64,000 nt of DNA from Anaeramoeba flamelloides (Eukaryota; Metamonada; Anaeramoebidae): the NCBI GenBank assembly GCA_027625915.1, contig JANTQA010000051.1:4836501-4900500 (forward strand). The letters are read 5' to 3'. Of this stretch, positions 23,705-35,084 are shown in pieces (position 1 is the stretch's first letter; every line of letters begins with the position of its first letter). Position numbers and translations under genes: made by a program. The notes below the pieces were generated by a model. It did no database searches, was not told the DNA's origin, and saw nothing but the letters and a program-made list of their open reading frames with translations.

Positions 23705-25399
23705 TAAATTTTTAATTTATTTCGATAATTTTACATTTTTTGTTAGTACCAAGTATGCTGGCTTTTATATAATACTTATTTGAGAAAAATTTTATTTCTT
23801 GATACTCCCTTATTTTGTCTAATTTAAAAAATAACCACTTTTAAAATTTATCAAAATGTTTTTTTTTATTGATACTTTTGTCGTATTAATACCAAAAATT
23901 GAATTCCAACAACTATTTTAAATACCCTTCTTCTTTTTTTGTTATCTTCAAAAGAAATAAGAATATGTCAAAACCAATGTACATTTTAGAACTAATAATT
24001 ATAAGTAGGATCAGAACTTATTTTTAGTGTGATATTTGTTAACAGTTTAAAAAGTTGTCAAAATAATGAATTAGAGTTTCTGAAATTGGAATAAGTATGA
24101 TTTGTTAATTTCATTTTTTTCTTTTAGGTTAAGCAATAAATATATGAAAATATTTATACTGCCCTGTTCGTATATTATTAGACCCAATATGGCAATATAT
24201 TTTTTTATTAATTATTTAGCTAAATTTATATTTTTCTAATTGTAGAAATAATGCAAAGTTGATTTTAGAAAAAAATAATAAATAAAAACTTTTTTCACAA
24301 GTTACATATTTCAATTATGAAAAGATATCAATCCAAAAACAGTTATTTAGTTGATATTTAAAGTTAAAATTGAATTTTTTAATAAAAATTTTTAATTAAA
24401 AAATCAAAAATTAACTTAATTATCAATAATCAATAAATTTAAAATAATTACCATAACTTAACCATAAAAAAAGGAGAAGAGGTCTAAGAAATCGCAACAA
24501 AAATACCCTTAAAAACTCTAAAAAAATAAATAAACAACTCTAAAAGTTAACAGTTTAATAAATCAAAAAATTAAACAAATTTAAATGAAATAAAAAAAAG
24601 AAAAGGGAAAAAAGTGATAAATAATACGAAAGAGAGAGAAAATATAACCAAATCACTAATTATTTGATAAAAAAAGTATAATACCTTCCAATACAAACAA
24701 TAATTACCAGGAATATAAAAAATTCCAAAAATTAAACCTTTTTGAAAATATACAAGGAAGATTCAAAAGAAGACGGATTTCAAAAACATTTTGTTCATAT
24801 TAAAAAAATTTTTTTGAAGTCACCTGAGGGTGTTTTAAATTTTTATTCCAATTTTAAATTCACAATTAATATAAAAAATTTTTAAATTTCTCAAAAAATA
24901 ATAAAATCACATATTAATCTGGATAGATCTGTTTACTAAAATGATTTTAATTAATAATATTCCGTTGAAAAAACATGTTAAATTGCCCTGAGGAAAAATA
25001 TAAGTATATTCAATTTTGCATTTACTTTAAAAATCTGTGTTTCATGGTTGATTTTTTATATTTAATTGTAAAAAATATTTTTATAACATCAATTTCTAAT
25101 TAAAGATATTCATATTGGTTAGAACTTTGAAAATTTATTGTAAAAAATTTCAATTTTATATTATAATAATTTAGAATAGAAATAAATCATTCAAGGAATT
25201 TTTCAGCAATTATTTTCGTGAAAGATCTGAATATTTACAAGAATTATATAAAAAAATATATTTTTTTTATAAAACAAGAAAAAAAAAATAGTAAATTAAT
25301 TTTTGTTTTAACAGACCAAAGAAGTAAAAATAATAATAAATCTCTGATTTTTAAAATTATTTTTCAATAATTTTGGCTGTTTTATTCATTTTGTTGGAA

Positions 25400-26610
25400 T
25401 AAATTTTTTTTTTTAATTCTAAGATATTCTTTTTTCAATAGATATTGATAAAATCCAAATCAAAATTTTTCAAAAAAAATCTTATTAAATAAATTCCCAA
25501 AAAACCAAATTAGAAACATTCAAAAATTCAAATATTAATATTTATTTATAAAGTACAATACTCTGAAAACATAAAATAAAATATTATCAGTCCTACTCAA
25601 CCAAGAGTGTAATAAAAACTTTTGAGAGATCATAAAAAAAGACACATTGATAAATTCTTTAAATTATATTAAAAATAATGGATTGATCAAATGGTTAGAT
25701 ACCATTGACTAATTATATTGGGTTTTTCATCTCTTTAAAAGAGCACAACTTTAACTTAATATCAATAATTAAAAAAAAAAAAAACTAATCATACAAAAGA
25801 GACATATCATTCAATATAAGAATTACAAATATAAAACTTAAAGATGAAAAAATAATTTAGAAATTTTTCAAAAATCAAATTTATTTCCAATTTAAATGAA
25901 ATTGTATTATTGTGATTTTTAGAACTATTTTAACAGAATTAAAAATATTGAATTGTAGTTTTGATTGATAATTGCGAAATAAAAAAATAATTTTTTTAAC
26001 ATGTTAATTTTGCGATACCTTAAGATTGTGTTATTAATTTTTATTTCGAAATAATAAAATTCAAAATAATTCTTTATTTATACATTGAATTATCCAGTTT
26101 TTAAAAATTATTTTGGAAAAATTTTTCAATTTATTGGATCGAATATTTTTCTATATATTTTTTTGACAAAAAGAAAAAATTAATTATTAAAATTTGATGA
26201 AACAAGAAATAAAATTTTTTTCAAGTTTCAAATAATTATTGCCTAATTTTTAAAAATTCAGTATATTTTTTATATCGAGTTTATTCAAAACTTTTTGGTG
26301 TAATTCTGAAACATACTTTGATGTATATCTTTGTCCCAATTAATAAGATTTCTTTCTTCTTTCAAAGGAAACTATTTTTTTTTAAATACTTTCTCAATAT
26401 GTTCGAATTTTGAACTTGACTATACATTAAAAAAATGATCACAACTGTTAAAAAACGGTAATTTTTTTCAAAAAATAACTTTAGATAGAAGTTTGGTTTT
26501 TTTAGAATCAGATTTTTACTTTTGTTTTTCAAGGTTCAAGATGTGGTTTAATTTTTTTTGAATATGCAGTTAAAATTTAATTCATAATTCTTGTATTATC
26601 GTAATGATTC
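25400..26610 (+). repeat. Dispersed repeat family E, copy 2
   Basis: The stretch 25530-25990 matches 34280-34700 (aagtacaatactctgaaaac, gagagatcataaaaaaagac, gatcaaatggttagatac, atgaaattgtattattgt). The stretch 26340-26600 matches 60868-61080 (taagatttctttctt, aatatgtt.gaattttgaac, ttcaa.gatg.ggt). It ends close to the CWC27 promoter region. Confidence 0.55.
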
Positions 26611-26757
26611 TCTTAAAAAATTCTTACTCACAAATTTATGAAAAATACTGATTTAGTTTGAATATACAATCACAAATAACAAGAAAACAAAATTCATTTT
26701 CAAAACACAGTTTTAAAGACATTTGTCATTTTTCTATTTTTTTATTTCTTTTGAAAA

Positions 26758-28185
26758 ATGTCTACCATTTATGTTAGAACTCCTGCTACTACAGGCAAGG
26801 TATGCCTACACACGAGTGGAGGAGATCTTGATCTTGAGTTGTGGACAAAGGAGGCGCCTTTAGCATGCAAAAACTTTCTTTGTCATTGTATGAATGGCTA
26901 TTATGACAACACGATTTTCCATCGTGTAGTGAAAGGGTTTTTAATCCAAGGAGGTGATCCTACTGGAACTGGGCAAGGGGGCGAGTCTATTTATGAAGGG
27001 GGCACGTTTGTTAATGAGATTCATTCAAGAATAAAATTCTTTCACAAAGGAATGGTTGGCATGGCAAACACCAAGATTGACCAAAACGGATCACAATTTT
27101 TTATTACTCTAGACAAAGAAGAGTCCTTGAATGGGAAGCACACAATCTTTGGGAAAGTAACCGGGAAGACAAGATATAATTTGGATCAACTATCAGAAAA
27201 GGAATGTGATGAAAACGACAGGCCACTCAACCCAGACAAGATATTGTCAATTGAAATATTAGCAAATCCTTTTGGTGAGATTGAAATAGAAAACCAGGAT
27301 TTATTAAGGCAAATGCAAGAAAAAAAATTAAAGGAAGAAGAAGAAAAACAAAAGGAATTGGAATTAAAGAAACAAAAAAGAATTGAGGAATTACAAAATA
27401 AAAAACGGAGGAAGAATACCAAATTACTCTCATTTGGAGGTGACGACGAAGAAGAAGTCTTTTCTGAAATTAAAAAGAAATCTTTTCATGATCACTATGA
27501 AGAGACAAAACGGAAAAAAGATAAAAAGAAAAAGAAAAAGAAAAAGAAAAAGAAAAAGAACAAGAAAAAAAAAAAAAAAAAGAACAAAAAAACAGATAGC
27601 ACAATTGAAATAGAAAAAGAAAACGAAAAAGAAACAGAATTAGAGGATGTTAAGAATAAAGACAAAATTGAAATTGAAAAAATTGAACAAAATAATAATA
27701 TTGTTTCAGAAAATTTAAATAACAACAAGGGAAATCAAAAAGATCAAAAAAAAGAAAGACAAAGTGAAATGAAAAAGCTGGATCAAGAATTAGAAAATTT
27801 GGATACAAAGAAATTAGAAAAGGAAAAAATTGAACAACTTAAAGGTAAAGCAAGCTTATTACTGGATGAGGTGATCAGTTTAAAAAAGGGGGAGCAAAGA
27901 ATACAACAACAAATAGAAATTCTTTCACAGCCTTCATTACTCCAACAAAGAAGAGAGAAATATTTAAAACAGAAGAAAAAAATCTCAAAATCACAAAAGC
28001 AAGAACAGGTTCTTGAAAAATTAAAACAGTTCAAAAAGAGCCTTTCAAAAAAGGATTCAGAAAACCAGGATTGGAAAAATCATAAATTAAAGTTTAAATT
28101 CCAATTAGATGACCAAAGAAACCCTTATGGCGAAGAACATGGTATAGATTATTTGGTAATTGACCCCAAGCTTAAAAAAAAATAA
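26758..28185 (+). CDS. CWC27: CWC27-type spliceosomal cyclophilin
   Basis: Spliceosome-associated peptidyl-prolyl isomerase-like protein; in other eukaryotes CWC27 joins the activated (B-act) spliceosome with CWC22. Single exon, 475 aa, close to the human length. The cyclophilin fold covers residues about 12-172, with FHRVVKGFLIQGGDPTGTGQ, GMANTKIDQNGSQFFITL and LNGKHTIFGKVTG. The Trp that canonical cyclophilins have just before L-[DN]-G-K-H is missing here (EES-LNGKH), as in human CWC27, so catalysis is doubtful. It is followed by a charged coiled region, a lysine run (about residues 255-280) and a conserved C-terminal tail with LEKLKQFKKSL and FQLDDQRNPYGEEHGIDYL. The start fits: the ATG follows TTGAAAA and the residues match CWC27 from position 1. 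The conserved LLSFGGDDEEE motif lies after the isomerase domain. A possible AATAAA signal lies at 28189. Confidence 0.95.
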   Translation: MSTIYVRTPATTGKVCLHTSGGDLDLELWTKEAPLACKNFLCHCMNGYYDNTIFHRVVKGFLIQGGDPTGTGQGGESIYEGGTFVNEIHSRIKFFHKGMVGMANTKIDQNGSQFFITLDKEESLNGKHTIFGKVTGKTRYNLDQLSEKECDENDRPLNPDKILSIEILANPFGEIEIENQDLLRQMQEKKLKEEEEKQKELELKKQKRIEELQNKKRRKNTKLLSFGGDDEEEVFSEIKKKSFHDHYEETKRKKDKKKKKKKKKKKKNKKKKKKKNKKTDSTIEIEKENEKETELEDVKNKDKIEIEKIEQNNNIVSENLNNNKGNQKDQKKERQSEMKKLDQELENLDTKKLEKEKIEQLKGKASLLLDEVISLKKGEQRIQQQIEILSQPSLLQQRREKYLKQKKKISKSQKQEQVLEKLKQFKKSLSKKDSENQDWKNHKLKFKFQLDDQRNPYGEEHGIDYLVIDPKLKKK

Positions 28186-28456
28186 TGAAATAAATAGGTT
28201 TAGTTTTATTTTGTTATTTAATTTGCTTTTGTCTTTTTTCAAATTTTATTTTTATTTTTCTTTGTTTGGTGGGTTTTGAATAGTTCAATTTTGAGTTTTT
28301 ATAAACCAAATAAAACAATATAGTAAAATAGTGCAGAGTTGAGGTGGATCTTAAATAATTAAAGAAATTTATTTCTGTAATTAAATGAAAGTTTTTCCAT
28401 TCACTTTTTTTCAAAGTTATTAATTTCGGTCAAAGAATTGGTTTTTTAGAAATTAC

Positions 28457-28530
28457 TTTTATGTAAATATCCCATGCTTTTTTGTTATACTTGTAACTCA
28501 AATGTAACCCATGATCATAATATGGACACA
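28457..28530 (-). other. Candidate orphan exon, minus strand
   Basis: A strong acceptor (ttctttgatcttttcag) is followed by a frame reading CPYYDHGLHLSYKYNKKAWD then IYIK, ending at donor AAA|GTAATT. A possible next exon after ttatttaag would add a short hydrophobic tail. I could not find a phase-compatible upstream exon and do not recognise the protein; it may be a remnant. Confidence 0.25.
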
Positions 28531-28867
28531 CTGAAAAGATCAAAGAAGCATCTCAAATAAACTATTTTTCAAAAAGTTTGACTCACTGTATTATACTATT
28601 CGAAGTTGGTTTTCGGGTTTGTCCCCTATTTTTTTTCAACAAAAATATTTTAAATTCATAGATCAGAAACTTTTTTTTCTAATTTTTATTTTATATTTTG
28701 TTTTTTTCTTTTTCAAATTTTTGTTTTTCTATTAGATGTTTTGTTTTTTTCTTTATCTTTTTTTTTTTTTTCTCTTTTTGATATTTTTTTTTTTGCAAAA
28801 GATCCTAATTTAATAAAAAAAGATCTTCTAAAATAATAATAAATATAAAAAAAAAATGAGGTTTATT

Positions 28868-29623
28868 CATGGATTAGCTTCACCATAGATTCTTCTATAA
28901 ATTGAGTATATTGTCATTGACTGTTAATGATATTAGTTCTGAATGGTTCATATGATTCTAAAAAATCTATTCTAAATATTTTTCAACAATATATTATTAC
29001 ATATTTTACTCATTGTCTCTATTAAAAATTTTAATTTTGAAAATTTATTTTTTCATTCCTTTTTCAAATCTAAAAATAGAAGTTCAAATAACAGTTTTTC
29101 CAGTATTCAATAATCCAGCTTTTGAATCTCCAAAAGTAAATATTTTTTCAATTTTTTGAATTTCAAGATTTATTCAATAATTATCAACATTAAACCCCAA
29201 ATATTGATTATTTATGGTTTGCTTTTGATTAACACAATTGCGTTATTTAAATAATTACTTAATTTTTGAAATACTTTTTCGAAATAATATATCTGCTAAT
29301 TATCTAATTTTTTAGAAAAAAATGAATTTTTTAGTAACTCATCTAAATATTGCCACAAATTTAAGAAAAATTTTTTGCAACTTTGGAGTCTTTAGATTGT
29401 TTGAAAATCCTTTAAATTTGTTGCCAAACAAATATTTTTCTGAAATTTTTTAGGTTTTTTACTAATACTGTGGATCATTTTCAATTGGTAAGATTAACAA
29501 ATATTACTAATTTCCTAATCAATTATTTCGAGACCTTTAAACATTGTAGCAAAAATGTAGTAAAACTCAATAAATTCATTTCTTGAATATTAGACTTCTC
29601 CTTTATTGACACTAACAATTTAA
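28868..29623 (+). repeat. TTAA-type MITE, GGGATTAG family, copy A2
   Basis: Starts ggattagcttcaccatagat at 28871; the outer TTAA is diverged. Body landmarks such as gttaatgatattagt, tctaaaaaatctattctaaa, ccagtattcaataatcca and gcaactttggagt match 13562-14324. Confidence 0.72.
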
Positions 29624-30492
29624 TGTCTTTTAGATTCTAGATTTTTAGAAACAAAACATCTTTTTTTTAACATTTTTATTACGAAATCAAGCAATATAAA
29701 AAAAATTCTTCAGACTCTTTTGGAAAATCATGATTTTCTTTTTTTTTTTTTTTATTTTTTGGTTTTTCAATTTCATCATTTTTATAATATCAGACTTTTT
29801 ATATATTCTTAATGATTTCCACAGGAATTAGTGAAAAGATTGTAACATTAGTTTATATATAAAAAAAAAACAATTTTTTATATTTTATTTTCTATTTATT
29901 CTTTCATATGTCGAACGATTTTTGAGATGGGGTTTAGATCTAATATGGGATATTAATTTGTTCAATATTTACCTCTATAAATTGTTAAAATTTTCTAAGG
30001 AATTTTACAAATGAAATTTTTCATTCTTCTTTCTTTCTTTATTTTTTTTTTTTTTTCATCATTTTTTCATTTTTTCTATCACATATATAAGCTGAATTTC
30101 AAAAATAGGGGAGATTTTTTATCAAAAAAAAATTGTTTAATTGGTTTTTTTTTTTGAATAATAATGTATTTTAAGAAAGAGATTTTAGAGATAATAACCA
30201 ATTAAGATTAATAAATAAAAAAATGGAGTAATCATTGTATTTTTTGTAAGACAAATGAAAATGGAAAGAAAAAATTAGAAAAAATTTTGCCCTAAATTTT
30301 GAAAGAAGAAATAAATTAATAATAACCATTTATTGATTCACCGTTCAATTCTACAACTAACCTTAACCGCTTCTCCATGGAATTAATCAAATTTTCAATA
30401 ACTTCCCATTCGATATTTTTCCAAACCTTTCGAACTATTAATTCAAGTTTTCTTTCGCTGTTGGGCTATTCTTTGCTAATTCTTCGACCCAT

Positions 30493-30694
30493 TACAGTCA
30501 GTTTCACTTTTAAGGCACAAACTTTCAACGAAATTTAAGGCAAAAAAAAATCTCAAATTAAGGCACAAAATTTGTAATTTTTTTTTTTACAATTTATTTT
30601 TACTAGAATTTGAATTTTGTGCTTTAATTTGAGATTTTTTATTGTGCCTTAAATTTCGTTGAAAGTTTGTGTCTTAAAAGTGAAACTGACTGTA
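30493..30694. repeat. Palindromic MITE, TA-CAGTCAGTT family, copy P4
   Basis: Begins TAcagtcagtttcactttta and ends with its mirror gtgaaactgactgTA. The left arm has AAGGCA words starting at 30512, 30537 and 30560. It is inserted in the transposase tail after ENLWG. Nearly identical to P6 and P7. Confidence 0.95.
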
Positions 30695-30850
30695 TACCCC
30701 AAAGATTTTCAATCGGGTTAAGGTCAGGAGAATTTGGAGGCGAATTTTTTAAAACAAGGCATTTGTTTGACAAATATTCTTTTGTTGAATTGGAAGTATG
30801 GACAGGAGCACAGTCTTGCATTAGTAACCAATTCCATTGTCCATACTCCT

Positions 30851-31028
30851 TACAGTCAGTTTAGCTTTTAAGGTACAAACTTTCAACGAAATTTAAGGCA
30901 CAATAAAAAATCTCAAATTAAAGCACAAAATTCAAATTCTAGTAAAAATAAATTGTAAAAAAAAAAATTCCAAATTTTGTGCCTTAATTTGAGATTTTTA
31001 TTGTGCCTTAAAAGTGGAACTGACTGTA
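30851..31028. repeat. Palindromic MITE, TA-CAGTCAGTT family, copy P5
   Basis: Begins TAcagtcagtttagctttta and ends aaaagtggaactgactgTA. Its right arm lacks one of the three internal repeats, making it about 25 bp shorter than its siblings. It sits at the deletion point in the transposase. Confidence 0.93.
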
Positions 31029-31402
31029 TTCTTAGTTTCAGTTTCGATAATATCCGATATTTCTTGTGTTTTAATCGACTTTCTTCCAGTTGGCTTTGTT
31101 GATTCTATAGTTCTAAAAAAATAGAAAAAATTATTAACTATGAATATGCACCGAATTCAATAAAAATAATAAAAAATACCCTTTCAAATCATATTTTTTT
31201 CTCCCAATATCGAACTTTTTTAATCGTAATGCCCAATTTTAAAGCAACTTTACTTCTAGAAAGACCTCTTTTTCGAAGTTTAACAATTTTCAGTTTTAAA
31301 ATTCTTTCGTTGATTTCTTGTTCAATTTGATTCATATTATTAATGTTGAAAATAAATTGAAAAATGAATTAAAAAATCAAAAAATCAAATATACAAAATA
31401 GT

Positions 31403-31605
31403 TACAGTCAGTTTCACTTTTAAGGCACAAACTTTCAACGAAATTTAAGGCACAAAAAAATCTCAAATTAAGGCACAAAATTTGGAATTTTTTTTTTTTT
31501 ACAATTTATTTTTACTAGAATTTGAATTTTGTGCTTTAATTTGAGATTTTTATTGTGCCTTAAATTTCGTTGAAAGTTTGTGCCTTAAAAGTGAAACTGA
31601 CTGTA
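31403..31605. repeat. Palindromic MITE, TA-CAGTCAGTT family, copy P6
   Basis: Full-length copy just upstream of the transposase start, inside the Tc1 element, flanked by TA. Nearly identical to P4 and P7, so recently spread. Confidence 0.95.
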
Positions 31606-32467
31606 TTTCAGCTCTAATGATAAATCCCCATTATAGATACGAATATCTGTCGTCACAAACGATTGGTATAACTTTATAATAAACTAAAAATGCTAAAAAT
31701 ATTATGCCCCTAATTTTGAAATTTGGCTTAGATCTTTAATTGGGTATAATTTTCTAACCCAAGTTATTCATTTATTATTAAAGCTTCTTTCAAAGTTGCT
31801 AAAAAATTTCACTATTCAAATCGGTGAAGAGATAAAAAATCTTCATTCAATTAAAAAATGAAAAGGTGTTTGTAAAAAAGAATATAAATATTTTATTTTT
31901 ATTTTATTTTGAAAATTATAAAGTTTATTTCTGTTAAAATATTAGTAAAATCAATTAAAGAGATAACTCATCATAATAAAATCAAAAAAAGAAATTCTGA
32001 AAAATTTTAAACACGAAATTTTATTCAGAAGTTAATCTTGGAAAAAAATACACATAAAATCTCGAATATGATTAATCAAAATTAAGAAATGTATTATTCT
32101 TGTTGGAAATTTTCATCATAGTTCTTACTGATAGAAAAATGAGGTGATAAAAAAACTAAAAATGGGAAATGGGAAATATTAAATACTCAAAATAGTAAAA
32201 AAATTGAAATATAAATCAGCGTAAATTGTGTCCCACTCTCAGGGATATTATCTCAGTTTTTTTTAATTAAAAAAAATGTAGCTAAATATTACCTTGTCCA
32301 AAATGTATATAAAACAAAAAAAGAAGAAGACAGTCAAATACCAACTATTAACCATCGATTATGAAATTTTTATTTATTATTGATAACATTTCTATCAGAT
32401 ATTTACACTCGGTGTAAATTCAAGAGAGGAGTGTTTCCAAATGCTTTAGGGTGTTGTTGAGTTCCTA

Positions 32468-32669
32468 TACAGTCAGTTTCACTTTTAAGGTACAAAATTT
32501 CAACGAAATTTAAGGCACAAAAAAATCTCAAATTAAGGCACAAAATTTCGAATTTTTTTTTTTACAATTTATTTTTACTAGAATTTGAATTTTGTGCCTT
32601 AATTTGAGATTTTTTTTTGTACCTTAAATTTCGTTGAAAGTTTGTGCCTTCAAAGTAAAACTGACTGTA
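32468..32669. repeat. Palindromic MITE, TA-CAGTCAGTT family, copy P7
   Basis: Full-length copy, from TAcagtcagtttcactttta to aaagtaaaactgactgTA, flanked by TA. Confidence 0.95.
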
Positions 32670-32715
32670 CTTTTTTTTTTTATTTTTTGATTTAAGAAAT
32701 AAAAAGAAAATCTCT

Positions 32716-32869
32716 TACAGTCCTGTGCCATTTTAAGGCACAGGAAAAATCAAGAAATAAGGCACAAAATTTAGTTCACTTTAAGGCACAAATTTTTGAT
32801 TTAAGGTACTCCAATTTCAAGATATAATTTCACCAAATAATTACAGAGTTATTTTGAGTGTTTTCTTCA

Positions 32870-32900
<31 letters not shown>

Positions 32901-33038
32901 ATTACATTATGAGTAATCTTGGAAATTTACACAGAAAAATTATGCCTTATTTTGACCACTTTGATTTTGTGCTTAATGGGATTTTTTTGTGCCTTATTTC
33001 TTGATTTTTCATGTGCCTTAAAAAGGAACAGGACTGTA
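32716..33038. repeat. Related palindromic MITE with CAGTCCTGT ends (variant P8)
   Basis: Begins TAcagtcctgtgccatttta and ends aaaaggaacaggactgTA, flanked by TA. The left arm repeats AAGGCACA-type words four times, as in the CAGTCAGTT family but with a different tip. A 27-bp AT tract (32870-32896) lies near the centre. It is only 46 bp from P7. Confidence 0.9.
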
Positions 33039-34159
33039 GATTTTTGTTTAATTTCTATAATTACAAAACAGAAAAATGATAATTTTTAAAGAATTGAGGA
33101 AAACCCATGGTTTTATTCAATTCTTTTAAATTGTGGAAAGGATAATATTAGTTTTCTTCGGATTTTCTGTTAGCTTCTCGAAATCTCCTAATTTTTTTTG
33201 TGTAAAAGAAAACTGAGGAAATTGTAGTAAGAGTGGGTACGTTTTTACTTTCTTGAGGTAAATGATTGATTATTTTTTATATGAACATTTTAATTAATTT
33301 TCTTCTTAAGTTTTTTATCTTCGATAAATTTTCTTTGGTTGTTTTTTTCTTTCAATATATAAATTACAGATGAAATTACATTTTTTTTATAAAATAATGA
33401 GAAAAGGGTCATTTTTATGTGTTGTCAAAAAAAAACATTATGTTTGAACAAAAGGTTGATTTAGTGAAGAAGAATTTGGAACAAAATCTATTAATTAAAA
33501 TATACTTTTTACTTGAATCTAGATCTAACCTCAAAAGTCGATTTAAATCTAAATCAAGTATGTAGGTATATTTATATCCTTATCTTAAAATGCCGGTCCC
33601 GGAATTAATGAATTGAATTAAATTTTATTAATCACTAGTATAAAACAATACGATTGAAAAATCCAAGTTAAATAACAACAATGACTTTCATTAACATTCC
33701 TTCAGTAATAATAAAGATTAATTATATCACAATCAAAATTAAAGAACTTTTAAATTCTTGAAAAGCTAATGATTTTTTTTTTACTTTTAAATTTTGTTTC
33801 AAAAATCTATTGATTTTCTAATCAAAACAATAATTAAAAAAAAAAAAAAACAAATAAAGTGGCGTTGAGTGTCATAGAGTACCTAGGTTTTCGATAATTC
33901 GAAAGAATGGAGAAAAATCAAAGATTTTACTGAATTCTTTTAAAAAAAACCAACGAAAAGTAACCTAGGTATTTTTTATATTTTGAAATAAACGGAAATT
34001 TTCTTAAATTTTGGGTTAATTGCAATAATTAAAAAAAAAGCCTATTGGAAAAGTCAAAAAAAAACATAATTTTATCAATTAAATGATTTAATAATTCTTT
34101 AATTGTTAAAATAATTGGTTATAAATTTGATAGATATTTATTAAATTCAAAATATTTTT

Positions 34160-34700
34160 AAAATAAACCCCAATTCAAAATTTTTAACACACCAAAATTC
34201 GATTTGTGAAAAAAAAAAACTTATTTAATCAATTCAAGAAGATTTATCAAATTAGAACCATTCACTAATTGAAACGTTAACACTTTTTTATAAATTACAA
34301 TACTCACAAAACAATAAATAAATAATTATCAATACAAATAAATCATCAGTGTGTTAAAAATTTTGGAGAGAGCAAAACAAAAAAATACATTGGTAAATAT
34401 GTTGAAATTCTATTAGGAATATTGATCGATCAAATGGTTAGATACTACCAACTAATTTTATTTGAGTTCTTCTATTTTGAACAACTCAACTTTAACCTAA
34501 TATCGAGGGTTGAAAAAAAATTTTGATCCAACCAAACAAATTACGTAATTCAAACAATGAAATGAAAAGAAAAACTAAAAGATGAAAAAATGATTTTCAT
34601 ATTTTACAAAAATAAAAATTATCTCCAATTTCAATGAAATTGTATTATTGTAGTTGTTTGGAATGTTTTAGCTGTGTGGAAAATTTTGAATTTTAGTTTA
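34160..34700 (+). repeat. Dispersed repeat family E, copy 3
   Basis: Begins aaaccccaattcaaaatttt then taacacacc, and runs through gagagagcaaaacaaaaaaa, gatcgatcaaatggttagat and caatgaaattgtattattgt. It aligns with the reverse strand of 900-1500, with 25530-25990 and with 54665-55010. Confidence 0.65.
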
Positions 34701-35084
34701 TATTAATTATAACCACTTAACTGTAAAAAAATAAATTCAAATTTTTTGCTATTAAATTACAAAAAAATCTTAATATACTGAAAAATTGGATTTTCCCTCT
34801 TAATTTGTTAAAATATCTTGAAAAAACAATTTTTGATCAAGATCTGTTTATTAACAAATAGTGTTTATTTTAAGTGAAGTTATCTCAAAGTGGCAATTAA
34901 TAGAATGTTGAATTTTTTTTGTAAAATAATTTTATGATCGTCAGGGGTTATAGGTTTTCAACATGATTTAAGTGATATTACTGAATTTCTGATTATTTTC
35001 AAATTAATTTTATTTGAAACGAACCCATTAAATCTTTTTATTTGGTGTATTAAAAAAAATCTATTACAAGAAAATAATCCTGTA

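Larger units (their letters stand above)
22868..26757. other. Divergent intergenic region between the proteasome gene and CWC27
   Basis: The two flanking genes are transcribed away from each other, so both promoters should lie here; I see no diagnostic promoter motif. It holds a palindromic MITE (23235-23437), a 23-bp tandem duplication (23659-23704) and dispersed repeat E material (about 25400-26610). The stretch 23700-25400 is A/T-rich with no coding signal. Confidence 0.6.
30320..31335 (-). pseudogene. Broken Tc1/mariner transposase
   Basis: The start is at 31335 (MNQIEQEINERILKLKIVKL) and leads into a helix-turn-helix (GLSRSKVALKLGI). A probable small intron with GTATTT...TTTTTTTAG at about 31180-31108 is followed by a linker with a GRKS motif. 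The first catalytic Asp region is missing where the MITE at 30851-31028 sits. After it come QDCAPVHTSNSTKEYL and PPNSPDLNPIENLWG, the second and third parts of the DDE/D core. A second MITE (30493-30694) then splits off the C-terminal tail (RKLELIVRKVW, then LINSMEKRLRLVVELNG), which lies in a different frame from the core. At least two insertions, a missing middle and a frameshift make it non-functional. Confidence 0.85.
30088..31730 (-). mobile_element. Tc1/mariner DNA transposon with three nested MITEs
   Basis: Ends are TAAGCtGAATTTCAAAAATA on the left and the reverse complement of TAAGCCAAATTTCAAAATTA on the right (31730). Transposase pieces lie on the minus strand. Removing the three nested MITEs (30493-30694, 30851-31028, 31403-31605) leaves about 1.06 kb, the usual mariner size and the same as the relic at 61095-62160. 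The left 218 bp (30088-30305) also looks like a complete small MITE, so the left end of the original element may really be such a copy sitting next to it. Confidence 0.85.
31980..34030 (+). repeat. Dispersed repeat family G, copy 2, interrupted
   Basis: Pieces at 32060-32440, 33090-33170 and 33860-34040 match successive parts of 5540-6150. The interruption includes the two palindromic elements at 32468-33038 and, near 33500-33610, a reversed family H fragment. The order shows that the MITEs landed in an already dispersed repeat. Confidence 0.55.

Noticed and set aside
27186-28034. Several minus-strand and shifted open frames across CWC27
   Set aside because: They are shadows of the lysine- and glutamate-rich CWC27 coding strand.
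30667-30864. Plus-strand 65-residue frame
   Set aside because: Antisense shadow of the Tc1 transposase core and of the nested MITE.
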